Assembly: GCF_036884655.1 (NCBI RefSeq)
Contig: NC_088344.1
Span: 36,802,501 to 36,866,500 of the forward strand
Reading direction: 5' to 3'
DNA length: 64,000 nt
Origin: Musa acuminata AAA Group
Lineage: Eukaryota > Streptophyta > Magnoliopsida > Zingiberales > Musaceae
Below the pieces are notes generated by a model. The model was not told where the DNA came from and did no database searches. It saw only the letters and a program-made list of their open reading frames with translations. Both the position numbers and the translations under genes were made by a program. Of the stretch, positions 10,599-21,963 are shown one piece after another; position 1 is the first letter of the stretch, and every line of letters starts with the position of its first letter.

Positions 10599-12116
10599 AT
10601 TCATGCATGTCTTCTTTTGTTATTTTATTTGTTTTATTTTTCCTACATAATTGTTATATTTGATTCATTTGATTACATTTCACATATTTATTCTTTTTTT
10701 TTCCAAGTCAAGAAACTTATCATGAAATTAAAAGATCACCTTATAAATTTCATCCAATTCCTTTTGACTGTCAACAATTGACCCAAACATTCATTGTAAA
10801 TTAAGTCACTTCCTTACCCCAAATCTGATTTTGACTTATTCCTTACCCCAAATTGGACCTTTAAAGAGAAAGGTACAGCCAGCATAAGCACAACAAAAAC
10901 ATACTAAATTAATATTTCTTGTATCTATATTATAATGCTAATCAATTTATATATTTATAAATAGGCTTTCTACAAATGGCTGGTTTCATATTTTATTTGC
11001 TAAGAGACTTCTTGTGCTCACGTTACAAGTACCAATACTATAAATTAAATTACTAATCTGTACCACAAACATGACAAAAAATAGGTCCAATTGGATATTA
11101 ATTCATAGGATAGTACACAAACACATCAAAATATAATTTGTAAGATCAATTCAATTTGTGGGATATAGAGGCAAAGAATGTAACCATTGGGACAAGTGAA
11201 TGTGTCTTGTCTCTTTCCATGTTCATAGTACGTTGATTTCTATATAATATGGTTTAATTTAATATACAATTTTATTAGTCAAACTACTACAATATTATCT
11301 GTTTTCATCAGTTAATTAGACATTGATTCCTTCAATTGAATCATAGTATCTTTAGTGTCTCTCGAAATCTATCCAATATCAAAATTAATTCTTTTTTAAT
11401 ATCACTAAAAAAAATTATGACTTTGCATGACTCGGGTGGGTTAATTGGCCTGTGAACTTTGATCTAAATCATTGACTAAAATACTTAAGTTGAAATTGAT
11501 AATAATATACTCATCAAACCCTAATCTTGCCTACTTTCGATGTAAGACTAATCAGGGTGTTCCAATCACCTCCAAAGGCTTAATATCCTCGTCAAGACCT
11601 AACATAACTCAGATCAGACCCTAGCATAGTGCATATGAGGCGTAGCTACTCCACGTCGTGACAAATCCTCTGACTCCGTCTATAGGTAATTCTTTCCTAC
11701 TCGAGCCCTCTCACCATGCTCAAATGCTAGGTCGACTCTAATTCCAAATGTCATGACCTAGATCTGATGGGCTAACCGACCTATCAACTTCGTTTGGTCT
11801 AAACCACTGATCAAAATGTTTAAGCTGAATTTTATAGTAGTATACTCATTAGACCCTTATAAGTTAATCTTAATCTTACCTACCTAGATATGAGACTAAT
11901 CAAAAATATTATATGATATTCATAAATATTTATTATTATTCGACGGCTATATTACAATGCTCATATGACATCAATACTTCTTGATATGTATTGACAAGAG
12001 AAACAAACAAATATAGATGAGCAGAGCTGACATCAACTTCAAGAAAATTCAAGAAAATGCTTCTTATTCATCATCTACTGCTCGTTATGTGGGTGATAAG
12101 TTTAGCTGCATCGCCA
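10599..12116. other. AT-rich spacer with a diverged two-copy repeat
   Basis: Lies between the ACA stop codon and the 3' end of the convergent ARD gene. Two related segments, about 11436-11560 and 11768-11905, share GGCCTRTSAACTT-type starts, a TCTAAA-YCAYTGA motif, TATACTCAT and ATCTTACCTAC/ATCTTGCCTAC with GAGACTAATC. This is a decayed, noncoding dispersed or tandem repeat of unknown class. Nothing else was recognised. Confidence 0.4.
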
Positions 12117-13584
12117 TTACCGAGCTTCGACGCCAAGCTCATCAGTTTCCTTCCTCAAAAACGTTTCAAAGGTTTCCTTCCTACAAGTATTCAGAAAATA
12201 TAAGTAAATAAATATTAAAATAAATACAAAAAAATAATTTATTGATGATACCTCGAAGAAAGGTCATCACCGGGTCGATCTGATGATGAATTTACTGGCT
12301 TGGTTAAGAATAGATTTGCCTGCAAAGAATATTTTACATCAGAAGTAGCACAGGTGACTCTGACATCAACCTTTGGTCTCTGATCCGTCAGAAATTATAT
12401 ATCTATGCTCTGTTCGAAAGCGAAAGGAATCTATCTACAAAATCAAGACAACATTATCACTGTTCTATTCCAAGTAGTCTTCATTTTTAGGGTACAAACC
12501 AAACATCAGGAAAGGAAGATTCTTTTATATGGTAGCAGAGTGCAGGACAAGCTTATGAACAGATCAGGAGGAGGACGCTGTGCTTCTTTGGTTGTTGATC
12601 TCGTATCATCCGAAAACAAAATATCTACAAGTACGTAAAATCCAAGGAGAGCGAGCGACAGATGTTGTATATTATTTACCTTGATGTAGTTGCTTGTGTC
12701 CAGCGTAAAACGATGGTAGATTCCAGCAGGTATGACGATCATTCCTCCTTTCTTCAGTGCTATCCGAATCCAGCAGTCATTTTTGTCCCTCACATCATAA
12801 TACCCTACACGAAAAGAAACCACAAGGTAATAACCATGCGCCAAACTGACGGGAAAGGTAGGACATGAAAGAGGTTGAGTTTGTGTACCACTCCCTTCGA
12901 GGCAGTAAGAGGTTTCTTCGTTGGTGTGCCGGTGCTCTTGAAAGTAGGTCTTCAACTTGGCCTCGTAATCTGGCAACCTCTCCGGATGCATATCAACGGT
13001 GTACTGTAGAGAAGCAACGAGTGAATCACCAGTCTATGCTATCCGCGAAGTGATTCTTCTTGATGAAAGAAGAAAGAGAAAGGGAGAGGGGAAGCTCATC
13101 AATTACCACGAAAGAACAGCCTCTGGCTTCCCGGATTTTTTTCAGATCCTCGTCGTTCTCGTGATTCTCGGCATTGAGACGCCAAGTGACGATTCCCAGA
13201 TCTGTGGAGGGAAGAGTAAGCTGATCGACCTCCTCTAGCAGCAAGTTGGCTGCCTAAGTGTGAATCTGAGATGAAAGTTCATGAAGGTAAAGCGATGATG
13301 AGAACCTGCAAGTTTGTCCAAGGACACAAATTTCTTGGGTTCGCAGTGATGGGGAAGCCTCTGGTCTTCCTCACCATCGTCCATAAACCACGCTTGCAGC
13401 ACCTCCTCCTTGCCATCCTGAAATGAACCCCCACGAATTTGATTCCTTTAATTAGATCAAGCATCACCACAGTGGGGTTTTCATTCTTCCCATCACTTCA
13501 AATTACACATGCTTCATTTGCTATGACGATGGTGAAGGGGAAAAAGGACCTAAGAAAATAGATTACCTGAAACAAAGTCTCCAT
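12117..13584 (-). CDS. ARD: Acireductone dioxygenase (methionine salvage), seven exons
   Basis: Cytosolic or nuclear cupin enzyme that oxidises acireductone to the 2-keto precursor of methionine in the 5'-methylthioadenosine cycle, which recycles the by-product of ethylene and polyamine synthesis. Exons on the minus strand: 13567-13584, 13306-13417, 13107-13201, 12889-13003, 12680-12804, 12252-12319 and 12117-12180. All have GT/AG borders and compatible phases, giving 198 residues, the normal size. The first exon codes only six residues (METLFQ). Metal ligands of the family are seen as H99, H101 and E105 (EHRHTNEE) and H144 (IYHRF). Exon 6 is diverged: the usual VWTPYNRPHDHLPAR region reads [16 protein letters not shown]. 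If the 71-bp last intron were retained, the protein would end three residues after exon 6. Confidence 0.88.
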
Positions 13585-13639
13585 TCCTCTCTCTCCCTCC
13601 CTCTGTCTTACCTGAAGACGTACCTTCGTTGGCTATGAC

Positions 13640-13648
13640 TTTTATAGA
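13640..13648 (-). promoter_or_regulatory. TATA box of the ARD gene
   Basis: CTATAAAAG on the minus strand, about 56-64 bp upstream of the ARD start codon at 13584. A CT/GA-rich leader follows. Confidence 0.5.
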
Positions 13649-13659
13649 GCAAGTAAGTG

Positions 13660-14928
13660 TATGTAAAACCAATCGGCAAAGAAGAGATGGCAAGGAAGGT
13701 TGAGTCGCGATCCTCTCAAGTTCATACCCACTGACGGAGGATCACGATGTTTTTGAGATTCGCGCCAGCAGTGATTAGCCAGCGTGTATGGCGATCAAGA
13801 ATACAAGTGTCACCATATGTGACGGATCTAAAATGTAGCCTCGGTTGCCGCACGCACGTTGACACCCCAACAAAAGCGTTCACATGATCCTCGCGTTCCG
13901 GTTTAATTACCTACCAACAACGTGCGGCAAATGGTTGACAACGCGAAGAAAACCAAATCGGCCCGCATTCTCTTGCACTAATTTGATTGGAGTAATTGGT
14001 GGGATTTCGGGGCGATAAATGACTTTGTTTTCGTGCTCCGTGTGAACGCGAAGCCGACCCCGGTGTCTTGGGTCCCACCAATAATTGAGAACCGAAATGT
14101 ACCAGCTGCTTTTTGTGGGGTCCTTTTTTGGATTGTATGGATTACGAGCATGCGATTTATTCAGATTATGACCTTTTGATATGGTCACATCTTTTTGTTC
14201 AACATGTACCATTTTTAACATGATTCTGTGAGTCATGGTCAAATCTTTTTTCTTTATTATCTACCCATTTTAGCACCATTCCGTGGATTACAGGCGTTTG
14301 GTTCGTCGCCTTTTACTCCAACACAGTGTCTGAGTGGCTCCTCGATTACCCTACTGCCTAGGGTGGGTACGATGCGGACCCCACACATGGCTCAGATAAG
14401 TAAATTACTCGTATTTAGAATCGTATACATAGCAGACCGTGTGAACGCGCAGCGGATTTTGGGTTTTTTTGGATGACTCAGTGTGAACGGGAGGTCACAG
14501 ATGCCGTGTCGGGAACTGATAGTAGTTGACAACGGCGGCATTGAATACTATATAGACAACTAACGGCCAGTCCATGCTTGTCACTTATGACGGTCCGGTG
14601 AGATTTCGGTGTCTAAAGGTTGAAATAAGATTTGGTGTGCACAATGTAATGCTGTCCAATTATCTTCCTTTTTTTCTGGAGAAATGTTTTAGATAATAAA
14701 CACCGATCTTGACATGTGATTAAAATTTTCATCTCAAATGTCCCCAATTCTTGGGCCAAATCCTCGGAGTTGATCCGTGGGATGTTGTGGTATAGGATTG
14801 CTGGATTGCTAATGGGCTGATGCGGGCGGTTCACGGTAATGCTTGCGACACCGTTGTTCGGGCAGGTGTCTTGTATCATGGGATCAATGGAACAAACAGG
14901 TCAACTGGATCAATGGGATCAGGGCAGG
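13660..14928. other. Intergenic, nothing recognised
   Basis: ARD upstream region and spacer to the broken UGT copy. Moderately GC-rich with short open frames on both strands, none with a recognisable product. Confidence 0.35.
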
Positions 14929-15925
14929 TGTCAGCATGGGCTTCCCCGCCGTGACCGCCTCCAGAACCGAGTTCCACCCGCAGTGGCTCAGGAACGCCCT
15001 CACCGCCCTGTGGCCCAGGATGGCCACCTGCGGCGCAAACCCCCTCACCACCAGGCCTCGCCCGGCCACCCTGTCCTCCCATCCCTCCGGCATCCAATTA
15101 CTCTCTTCCTCGGAGCCGTCCCCGTCTTTTCTAACTGCCCAAAGGAACGGCTGCCTCGACGCCTCCAGCCCCGCTGCCATCTCCCTGAGCTGCGCCGCTG
15201 TGAAGTGGCACCAGCTCCCGAAGCAAACGAACAGCACCGACCCTTCCTCCCTCGTGTCCAACCATGCCATGCATCGGTCCCACGAACCAGGCCTGCCGGG
15301 CATCCACCCGACGGTAGTCGTCACAGTACTCCGGCTCGAACCCGTAGAAGGTGTTGACCACCACGCCGTGACAGGTCAGCTGCGCCTCCTTCATCCGGTC
15401 CCATGTGTCGCTCATGTGGTTGTACTCCAACAAGAACTCGGGCAGCTCGGCGCGCGGGATCTCGATGGGCCGGCCCGGCAGATCCGGGACGGCGACGACC
15501 TGACGCTCCTGGATCTCCGAACGGAAACGGAAGAGGTTGTTCATCACGAGCTGGGGAAACACCCCGACGGCATGGAAGGTAACGCGGGGAATGCCGAGGT
15601 CGGCGGCGATGGCGGTGGTCCACCAGTAAGGGATGTCGGCGACGATGGCGACGGAGGATCTCGTCGTGAGCCGTCTGGGCGAGGTCGACGGCCTTATACA
15701 CGCGCCAGGACTCGGAGGCAGGGGCGGTGGCGAGGTTCTCGACGCCGTCAGGGAGGCCGACGGAGGGGAACGGAAAGAGGAGGAGCCCGACGGGGCGGCC
15801 GGCGGCAGCGGAGCGGTCGAGGGTGGGGCCATTTGTAACACCCGGAAGGGTTTCTTCCTGCCTCCCTCCTCGCTCCATTCGGCCGCTGCCGCGGAGTAAG
15901 TGGAAGAAGTGACCATTTGTAACAC
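14929..15925 (-). pseudogene. UGT73-like glycosyltransferase pseudogene
   Basis: Near-identical in large parts to the intact UGT at 29324-30850, same strand. It has three breaks. A deletion just after the start (after KKPFRV, near 15837) removes the segment holding the catalytic His of the intact copy. A second small deletion near 15275 removes the linker between the two domains. The frame then stops matching after GKPMLT at about 14929, so the end of the sugar-donor PSPG box and the whole C-terminus are lost. Frame shifts split the rest over two or three frames, and the first PSPG Trp is Phe (GFAPQ). Homology extends upstream through a TATA box at 15965-15974, so the promoter was duplicated too. 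No active enzyme is expected; a transcript is possible. Confidence 0.9.
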
Positions 15926-15989
15926 TAGTATGCGCCACTCTTACAGGCTTCAAATCCTCCCATGGTTTTTATAGACCTCTCCTTCCCGC

Positions 15990-16262
15990 CCTTGCGAACC
16001 CATCGGATCACGCACCGGTAAATTTGCCTCACATCGAAGGCAAAATTAATGTTCTTGTCGCTGTTCCCTCGTAACAAGAACTCGCACCGGTACCAACCAA
16101 CCAATGCCAACGTCGGCAGGTTCGTCTGTCACGTTAATCATCCGTTGGTCTCTCGTGATTAACTCATCTCAACCGTCTCTCGTGATTATCTCATCTACTA
16201 CTACCTTTCGTCACACAATATTTTTTCCCTCATCACATTATAGGCTTCGTGTTGGGAAGGAC

Positions 16263-16303
<41 letters not shown>

Positions 16304-18687
16304 GACGAAAGACTGTTAAACATGTGACCTTCGGCCTTTTCTGAGGTTAGGTGGGGAATTTGCACCGCTCACATTTTATTTGCATAACCTTTGCAGCAGT
16401 TAATCACTGTTTCTTTCATTATATATATATATATATAAGAAATAACTCTAAGAAAATTACAGCACTCTATCTATAAGAAAAACAATTAGTTCTGTGCTTG
16501 GGGAGACGTGTATCAATCGCCTTCGGGTTTCACATTTCAACAAAAATGGAAAGAAGAAAGCAACCCATCGTTTATGGCGGGAAGGAATACTGAGTGATAA
16601 TGGATAGTCTTCTGGGATGTCCTCCGTGCCCATAGCAGCGGCTTTTCTCCTTCAGCATCATATGGAGTACGAAAAGGAGATATGGCCCGACGCGGACAGA
16701 GGAGAGAAGAAAGCCTTCAGGTGTGGCCAAAATATGATAGGAAAGGCCCCCATGAAATGACTACACCCCGTCTTGTTTGCTTCCGCTTCTCCGCTGTCCG
16801 CCATTATTGCCCCCTCTTCTTCTTCTTCTTCTCCTTCAATGTTAGCAACCGGATCAGCTGGTCGACAGGGTTTGTGATTCTGGATTGAGACCTAACGAGC
16901 AAGAATGCAACAGCGCTGCGTCTTCTTTCCCAACGTCGCTCTGCTTGCACCGGGAGGAATCCGCTGCATTTTTTGACGTCCCCTGCAGATTCGAAGGTTT
17001 GGTAGCTCTAAGGTGTGCTTGAGTTGAGCGCAATACGACTACGTGGGTTGGAGATTGCAATCTGTGCATTTAATGTTCGAGTGATAGGACCAGAGCAGAA
17101 GGCACAGTACCAAACTGTGCAAGGTATACTTTGCAACCTACATCAAATACGTAGCTGCATCCGTTTTGGTACGTACGACACGTATCATCTTCCGCTCGCC
17201 GCGGTGACTTAGCCATGCGTTGTCATCATCATCGTTAGGAATTGAATGGAACCACACTCGAATGAGATGGACATTTGAAGAACGTACAATGATTGATCGC
17301 ATACTGTGGGCGGACGAGTCCTCCTGCCTTCTCACATGGAGCAGGCGAACCCTGGGGACGTGGGTCCCACGCCATTCAATTAGCCGTCCTGTCACCGTGG
17401 ATTCGGGTTTGCCACTTCATTTCCTGTCTGAAACCAAAAGAAGACGACGTCCCCACACGGGGCTCAATAATTCTTCGACCTTTCTTTCTTCTCTCTCCCT
17501 CACATGCGCTCCCTCTCATCCTCCGTCTGACTTGTCGAGGCCGTGCGAGACAGAGTATCCACGTGCACACGCCCGCGCGAGTCAAAGCTCTTTACAGCTC
17601 CTCCGCCTCTCTCTTCAAGTCGGTTCCGTTCAAGGAGTCTGGCTTCCCCCTCTCGCCGCTGCCACAACGCCACCGTCAAAGGCGACAGCACTCGGGACGC
17701 AACGCCACTCGATTCATCCGCACAGCGAAATGAATAAGAGATGGGACACGAACTGGCTTCGGAAATGGGGTAGCGTGCAGCGGGAATCCTATATTGCTCG
17801 TTCTCGCCCCGTACATATCAGCTTCACCCAGGCTACTGTTTCGGTAGAACAATACATTTCTTGCGAGTTGCGAGGCATCCACTCATCTGGTTTTCTGCTG
17901 GCTGTTGTTGCCTCCACGAGAATGATTGTTTCTCACCTGGCGAGACATGGATTCTCGCTGGCCTCTCCGCCTCCAACAACAAACCTCGTTCGTGGCGATG
18001 CATACTGCTTTGGCTTTCGTCTGACACACATCTCTTCCCCTGTTACTTGTCTCAACATAGAAAGATGAGAGTCGAGAAGCTAATGGAGAAACTGGAGAGA
18101 AGTAAACGTTGGCATAAATCGATGACTCAGTAGTAACAAAATTATAGTTGTCATGTAAGCATAATATAGGATGCTTTTTGGCCTTCATGGATTCAAAGAG
18201 GACAGACATGATAAGGATCTTACTTTATAGGGTTTGGTTTAATCGGAAGAGACAATGCCACACCCGACTTGACCTTTTGCCATCAAAATTTGGTCCCACA
18301 ACGCGATAGTTTGCGAACAAAATCGTCGCCACTGAATTGATGAAACTCTACTCTGTTCTGACACGCTCATTTCAGCTTTCTTTTTGTCACACTCATCTCA
18401 ACTTGGAGAGGAAACAAGAACATCATATTACGTTTCATATTTGGCAGCAAACAAGGATATCGTGTTAGATTAAACGAAATCCAAGCAAGTAGGCAACCAA
18501 CGAGGCAAGGAGTCAGTACAGTAAGCAAGAAATGGTTTATAGAAATCTCTGTTTCTCTCTCTCGCCAATGCTCACTGCAGGACTGCTTCCCAAGCATGAA
18601 AAGAACTCCTACCTCTGCCGCCTCACTTGACATCCCCTTCTCTCTTTCTCTCTCTCTGAATCTGTGATCGGTCCGAAGAGCTCGACA
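15990..18687. other. Intergenic and EPFL upstream region
   Basis: Holds a (CT)n tract at 16267-16300 and a short (AT)n near 16423. The longest open frame (17220-18068, plus) overlaps other open frames on both strands, has no recognisable domain, and looks like chance openness in GC-richer promoter sequence. A CT-rich leader lies just before the EPFL start at 18688. Confidence 0.35.
16267..16300 (+). repeat. (CT)n microsatellite
   Basis: Seventeen uninterrupted CT dinucleotides. Confidence 0.95.
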
Positions 18688-19497
18688 ATGGGCGTTCTGC
18701 GGCACCGGCGCCGCCGTCTCTCCGCTGCCATCGCCTTCTTCGTCCTTGCCGTAGCTCTCGGTGAGAGTACTGAGTACTGACCAAAGCCAACATCCCGTTT
18801 CCGCTCTCTGTTTCTAGTTTCTTCAACGATCTCTCTTTTCCTCTCTTTAGCTACGTCTCTGCTGAACTATGATGCCTTCGGCTCAAAAAAAATCCCACCT
18901 TGCATGCGTGTTCGTATTCTAGATCTCATCTTTCTTGCTTTCACCAGATAGCCACTTCCTTCCGATCTTCTCGTGGTTCAAGGTTATCCATAATAGATCC
19001 TTCAGTGCTCTCAACAACTGACCCCTCTTTTATCTTCTTATTGCCTCCCAAAGGGGAGAAAAGATCAACCAGAAACCGACGCCGTAACCTTCATCACCAA
19101 TCTTGCTTCTTCGTCACCAGCAGCCATTAGTGCTCTCTGAAAAATGTTCATGAAGTGCTCTATCATCATAAAACCATTTCTATCCTTTTTCTGTAGTCAT
19201 GTTAGCTCTATTAACCACTTGGTTCCCGTCTGATGTTGATTTATAGGGAGTACATTGGTAGGAATTGCTCAGGAAGTGGGAGACACAGGGCTGAGGCCTT
19301 CGGAAAGAGAGAACTGGGTAGCTCGGAGGCGACTAGCCGGCCCTGGGTCGTCGCCGCCTACCTGCTGGGCTCGCTGCGGCCGGTGCTTCCCCTGCCGGCC
19401 GGTTCACGTGGCGATCCAGCCGGGCCGAAGCGTTCCGCTCGAGTACTACCCGGAGGCATGGCGATGCAAGTGCGGCAGCAAGCTCTTCATGCCATGA
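18688..19497 (+). CDS. EPFL: EPF-like secreted signalling peptide precursor (EPFL4/5/6 type), two exons
   Basis: Exon 1 is 18688-18760 and exon 2 is 19247-19497; the GTGAGA donor and TATAG acceptor give matching phases and a 107-residue precursor. Residues 12-25 form a hydrophobic signal peptide after an Arg-rich start (MGVLRHRRRR). The conserved mature region has six Cys (64, 68, 71, 74, 98, 100), begins GPGSSPPTC and ends YYPEAWRCKCGSKLFMP, the signature of the CHALLAH-like EPFL4/5/6 group rather than the eight-Cys EPF1/2 group. In the family such peptides are processed in the apoplast and bind ERECTA-family receptor kinases with TMM to control stomatal patterning and organ growth. Cleavage probably falls after the RRR at 51-53. 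The exact paralogue is uncertain. Confidence 0.9.
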
Positions 19498-19977
19498 GAA
19501 CCGAGGAGGAACGAAAACACAGATTGCTGAGGGTAAACGCCACGGGCGATGCGTTCTTGTATCATTTGCACAATTCTTAGATACGCCTGCAATATGAATT
19601 GGTTCAGCTTCGTCTTCGTTGTCGTCATCAACTCTTTCTCGTAAATGATAGTCAAAAGTCGAATTCGAGGAAGCAATCGAGGAGATTCTATTCGACTAGA
19701 CCGCGAAATGTAGCCGTGAAATAGCAATTAAATAGGCCTTGTTATCTTTAGCATATTATAGATGTCTTCTCCGCAACAAACGGCGTCCACAGCTCCTCAT
19801 CTCCATTGATTTCGTTACTCTATAACATGCACGTATGGACCGAAGAAGAGAATCCAAATCGACCAATCCTGGGGAATTGGGGACACGTGTTTCTCATGAA
19901 GTGATCAAATAACATGGTATTGGTGTAGATGCAAAACTTCGTGACTTATAGTAGTATCATAATTTATTATCACTAAT

Positions 19978-20136
19978 TTGAATGTTAAAATTATTTTTTG
20001 ATTTTTATTTTTATGTTTGCGTTAGTAACATTGACATTGTTAGAGTAAATAGATTATATGTTTTACTTTCATAATTATAAAGATGTTAATATATTTTTTA
20101 AAAATATAAAAATTGAGATACTAAAGATAATTATCT
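19978..20136 (+). mobile_element. Isolated terminus of the fold-back MULE family
   Basis: Runs in the same order as the right end of the element at 21973-23545: GAATGTTAAAATTA, a TTTTATTTTTAT stretch, a variant of GTAAATGGACTTAGAGGTTTCAC, TATAAAAATTGAGA and TAATTATCTT. It is diverged and has no partner arm nearby, so it is a relict of another member of the same family. Confidence 0.55.
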
Positions 20137-21869
20137 TTAATTAACTCTCCGAGGAGTTGTATATTATAGGAAACCAAAAACAGACATAGAGTCTAGTCTA
20201 ATCAAAAGAAGAAATCATGCTTGAGATAAACGAAGAAATGGATTAATAATTAGTTTAATTGTAAAGGAATGTCGATTCGTGATCTTAATAATTTTGTTGG
20301 GACTTAAAAATCCATATCATATTCACGATGCATCAATTTTTTTAGGTTCAACATTTTTAGCTTCGTGACAGTGAATGATTTGGAAGGCAAGAAGTAGCGA
20401 TTCTAGTAAAAGAAAACTCAATTAAATGCATGATAATTATGAGATTTCTTAGACGGCCTCTAAGATTAAAGAACCATAAAATATCCCGAATCTCAAAGAA
20501 ATATTTATTTTTATCAAATTTTCATTCAATTCATTTCAAATAAGTCGTATGTTGTTCAAACGAATGAATAGAGTTGAGGTTATAGTTAAAACAACTAGTA
20601 GAAAACCGAAATAACTAGTTATAGTAAACATGAAAGAGCTAAATTAGATATGTTATTTTGCTACACATGTTGATAAAACACTTACCTAAGTTTCAATTCT
20701 TATAAAATACGATGGCAAGAAAAAATCAATTGACAGAATATATATATGGTCTTTATGATTGTGATGGAGCTATCTAGGCTCAATTTTATACTCTATGATT
20801 CTATCCATATGATATTTGGTAGATTCTGATCATACTCTATTTTGTCGATCACATATGTTGGAGATTTACTTATGAGACAAACATAGATGGGTGTCAATAG
20901 TTGATCCATAATACTCATATAATGCTTAAGTTATAAAGTATTGTGTTGCTATATGAGCTTGATAAATATTAAATAAAAATATTAAAACAAGAGAGGAGAT
21001 TTTGAGTGAAGTAGAGGTGGAATCTCTCTTTCATGTTGGAGGAGTTCTCCCGAAAGGAGAATGAGAATAAGATCACATTCTTTATGGAGAATAGATAAAA
21101 AGTCAAAATCCCTTGGAAGAAGGAAAGAGATCTCATTTTGGAATTTGGGATAGAAACGAGTTTCTTTATAATTGATGTGCTCAAAATTAAAAGAATATAG
21201 ATAAATTGTTGGTGATAAATGTAATCTTCTAATATCATGAATCAGACGACAAAATGACATTAACATCTTCTAGTGCCAATGACTAGATTGACATGATCTT
21301 AACATCATCTTTGACGATAGAGACATGTGGATTACAGAGATACCAATGCATCATGCTCTATTACCGACTTATCTGAATAATAAGATAACCATTGCCACTA
21401 CGAACAAGTTAAAGTTGAGATGAATACATCATCATTTGGATACTCATCAAAAAGGAAAACACTTTCTTTTTTTCTTGCCGAGGTAAACTACAAGATATAG
21501 GACAAATAATGACATCGGGTTCGACTTCGCTTATGATATTTGAACGCAAGTACAAAATCTAATTAAAAATAGAAATTTCTTGATTTGCAATAATGTTGGT
21601 AAAGGTGCATGGAACAATGTGAGTGATGCCCTCGGCAATGCTAATTGTGCGTCTTCATCTCATCCGGACTATTCCAAAATTTTCTATTTCTCCCTTGCAA
21701 ATTATTGAGTGAATCATCGTTTTGTATTATAAAAAAGAAAAGGTCCGGCTGTAATTAGGACTCATAGGAAAGAAAATAGATTTACTAAGAAATCAAATAC
21801 ACATTATTGAAAGAAAAAATAATTATCAAGAACTAAAAATCGATCACCACATAAATATGCTTTTTTTTT

Positions 21870-21897
21870 GGGGGAGGGGGGGAGGGGGGGGGGGGGG
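21870..21897 (+). repeat. G-run (possible G-quadruplex)
   Basis: A 28-base tract of G interrupted by only two A, directly after nine T. Length polymorphism and sequencing error are likely here. Confidence 0.8.
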
Positions 21898-21963
21898 ATT
21901 CAAGGATAATAAATATAAATAAATGGAAGCTCATCTTGAAATCTAATTCATTCAAAACTATTC

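Larger units (their letters stand above)
19498..21963. other. AT-rich spacer with a MULE terminus fragment
   Basis: No gene recognised. A related end of the fold-back element is annotated at 19978-20136 and a G-run at 21870-21897. The minus-strand frames near 20969-21266 are low-complexity and unrecognised. Confidence 0.4.

Noticed and set aside
12239..12319. ARD ending at the stop 12239-12241 without exon 7
   Set aside because: Splicing at 12251/12181 continues the frame into a stretch ([11 protein letters not shown]...) resembling the normal ARD C-terminus and gives the usual length.
17220..18068. 282-codon plus-strand frame
   Set aside because: It overlaps several other open frames of similar quality, has no domain or conserved pattern, and lies in the EPFL upstream region.
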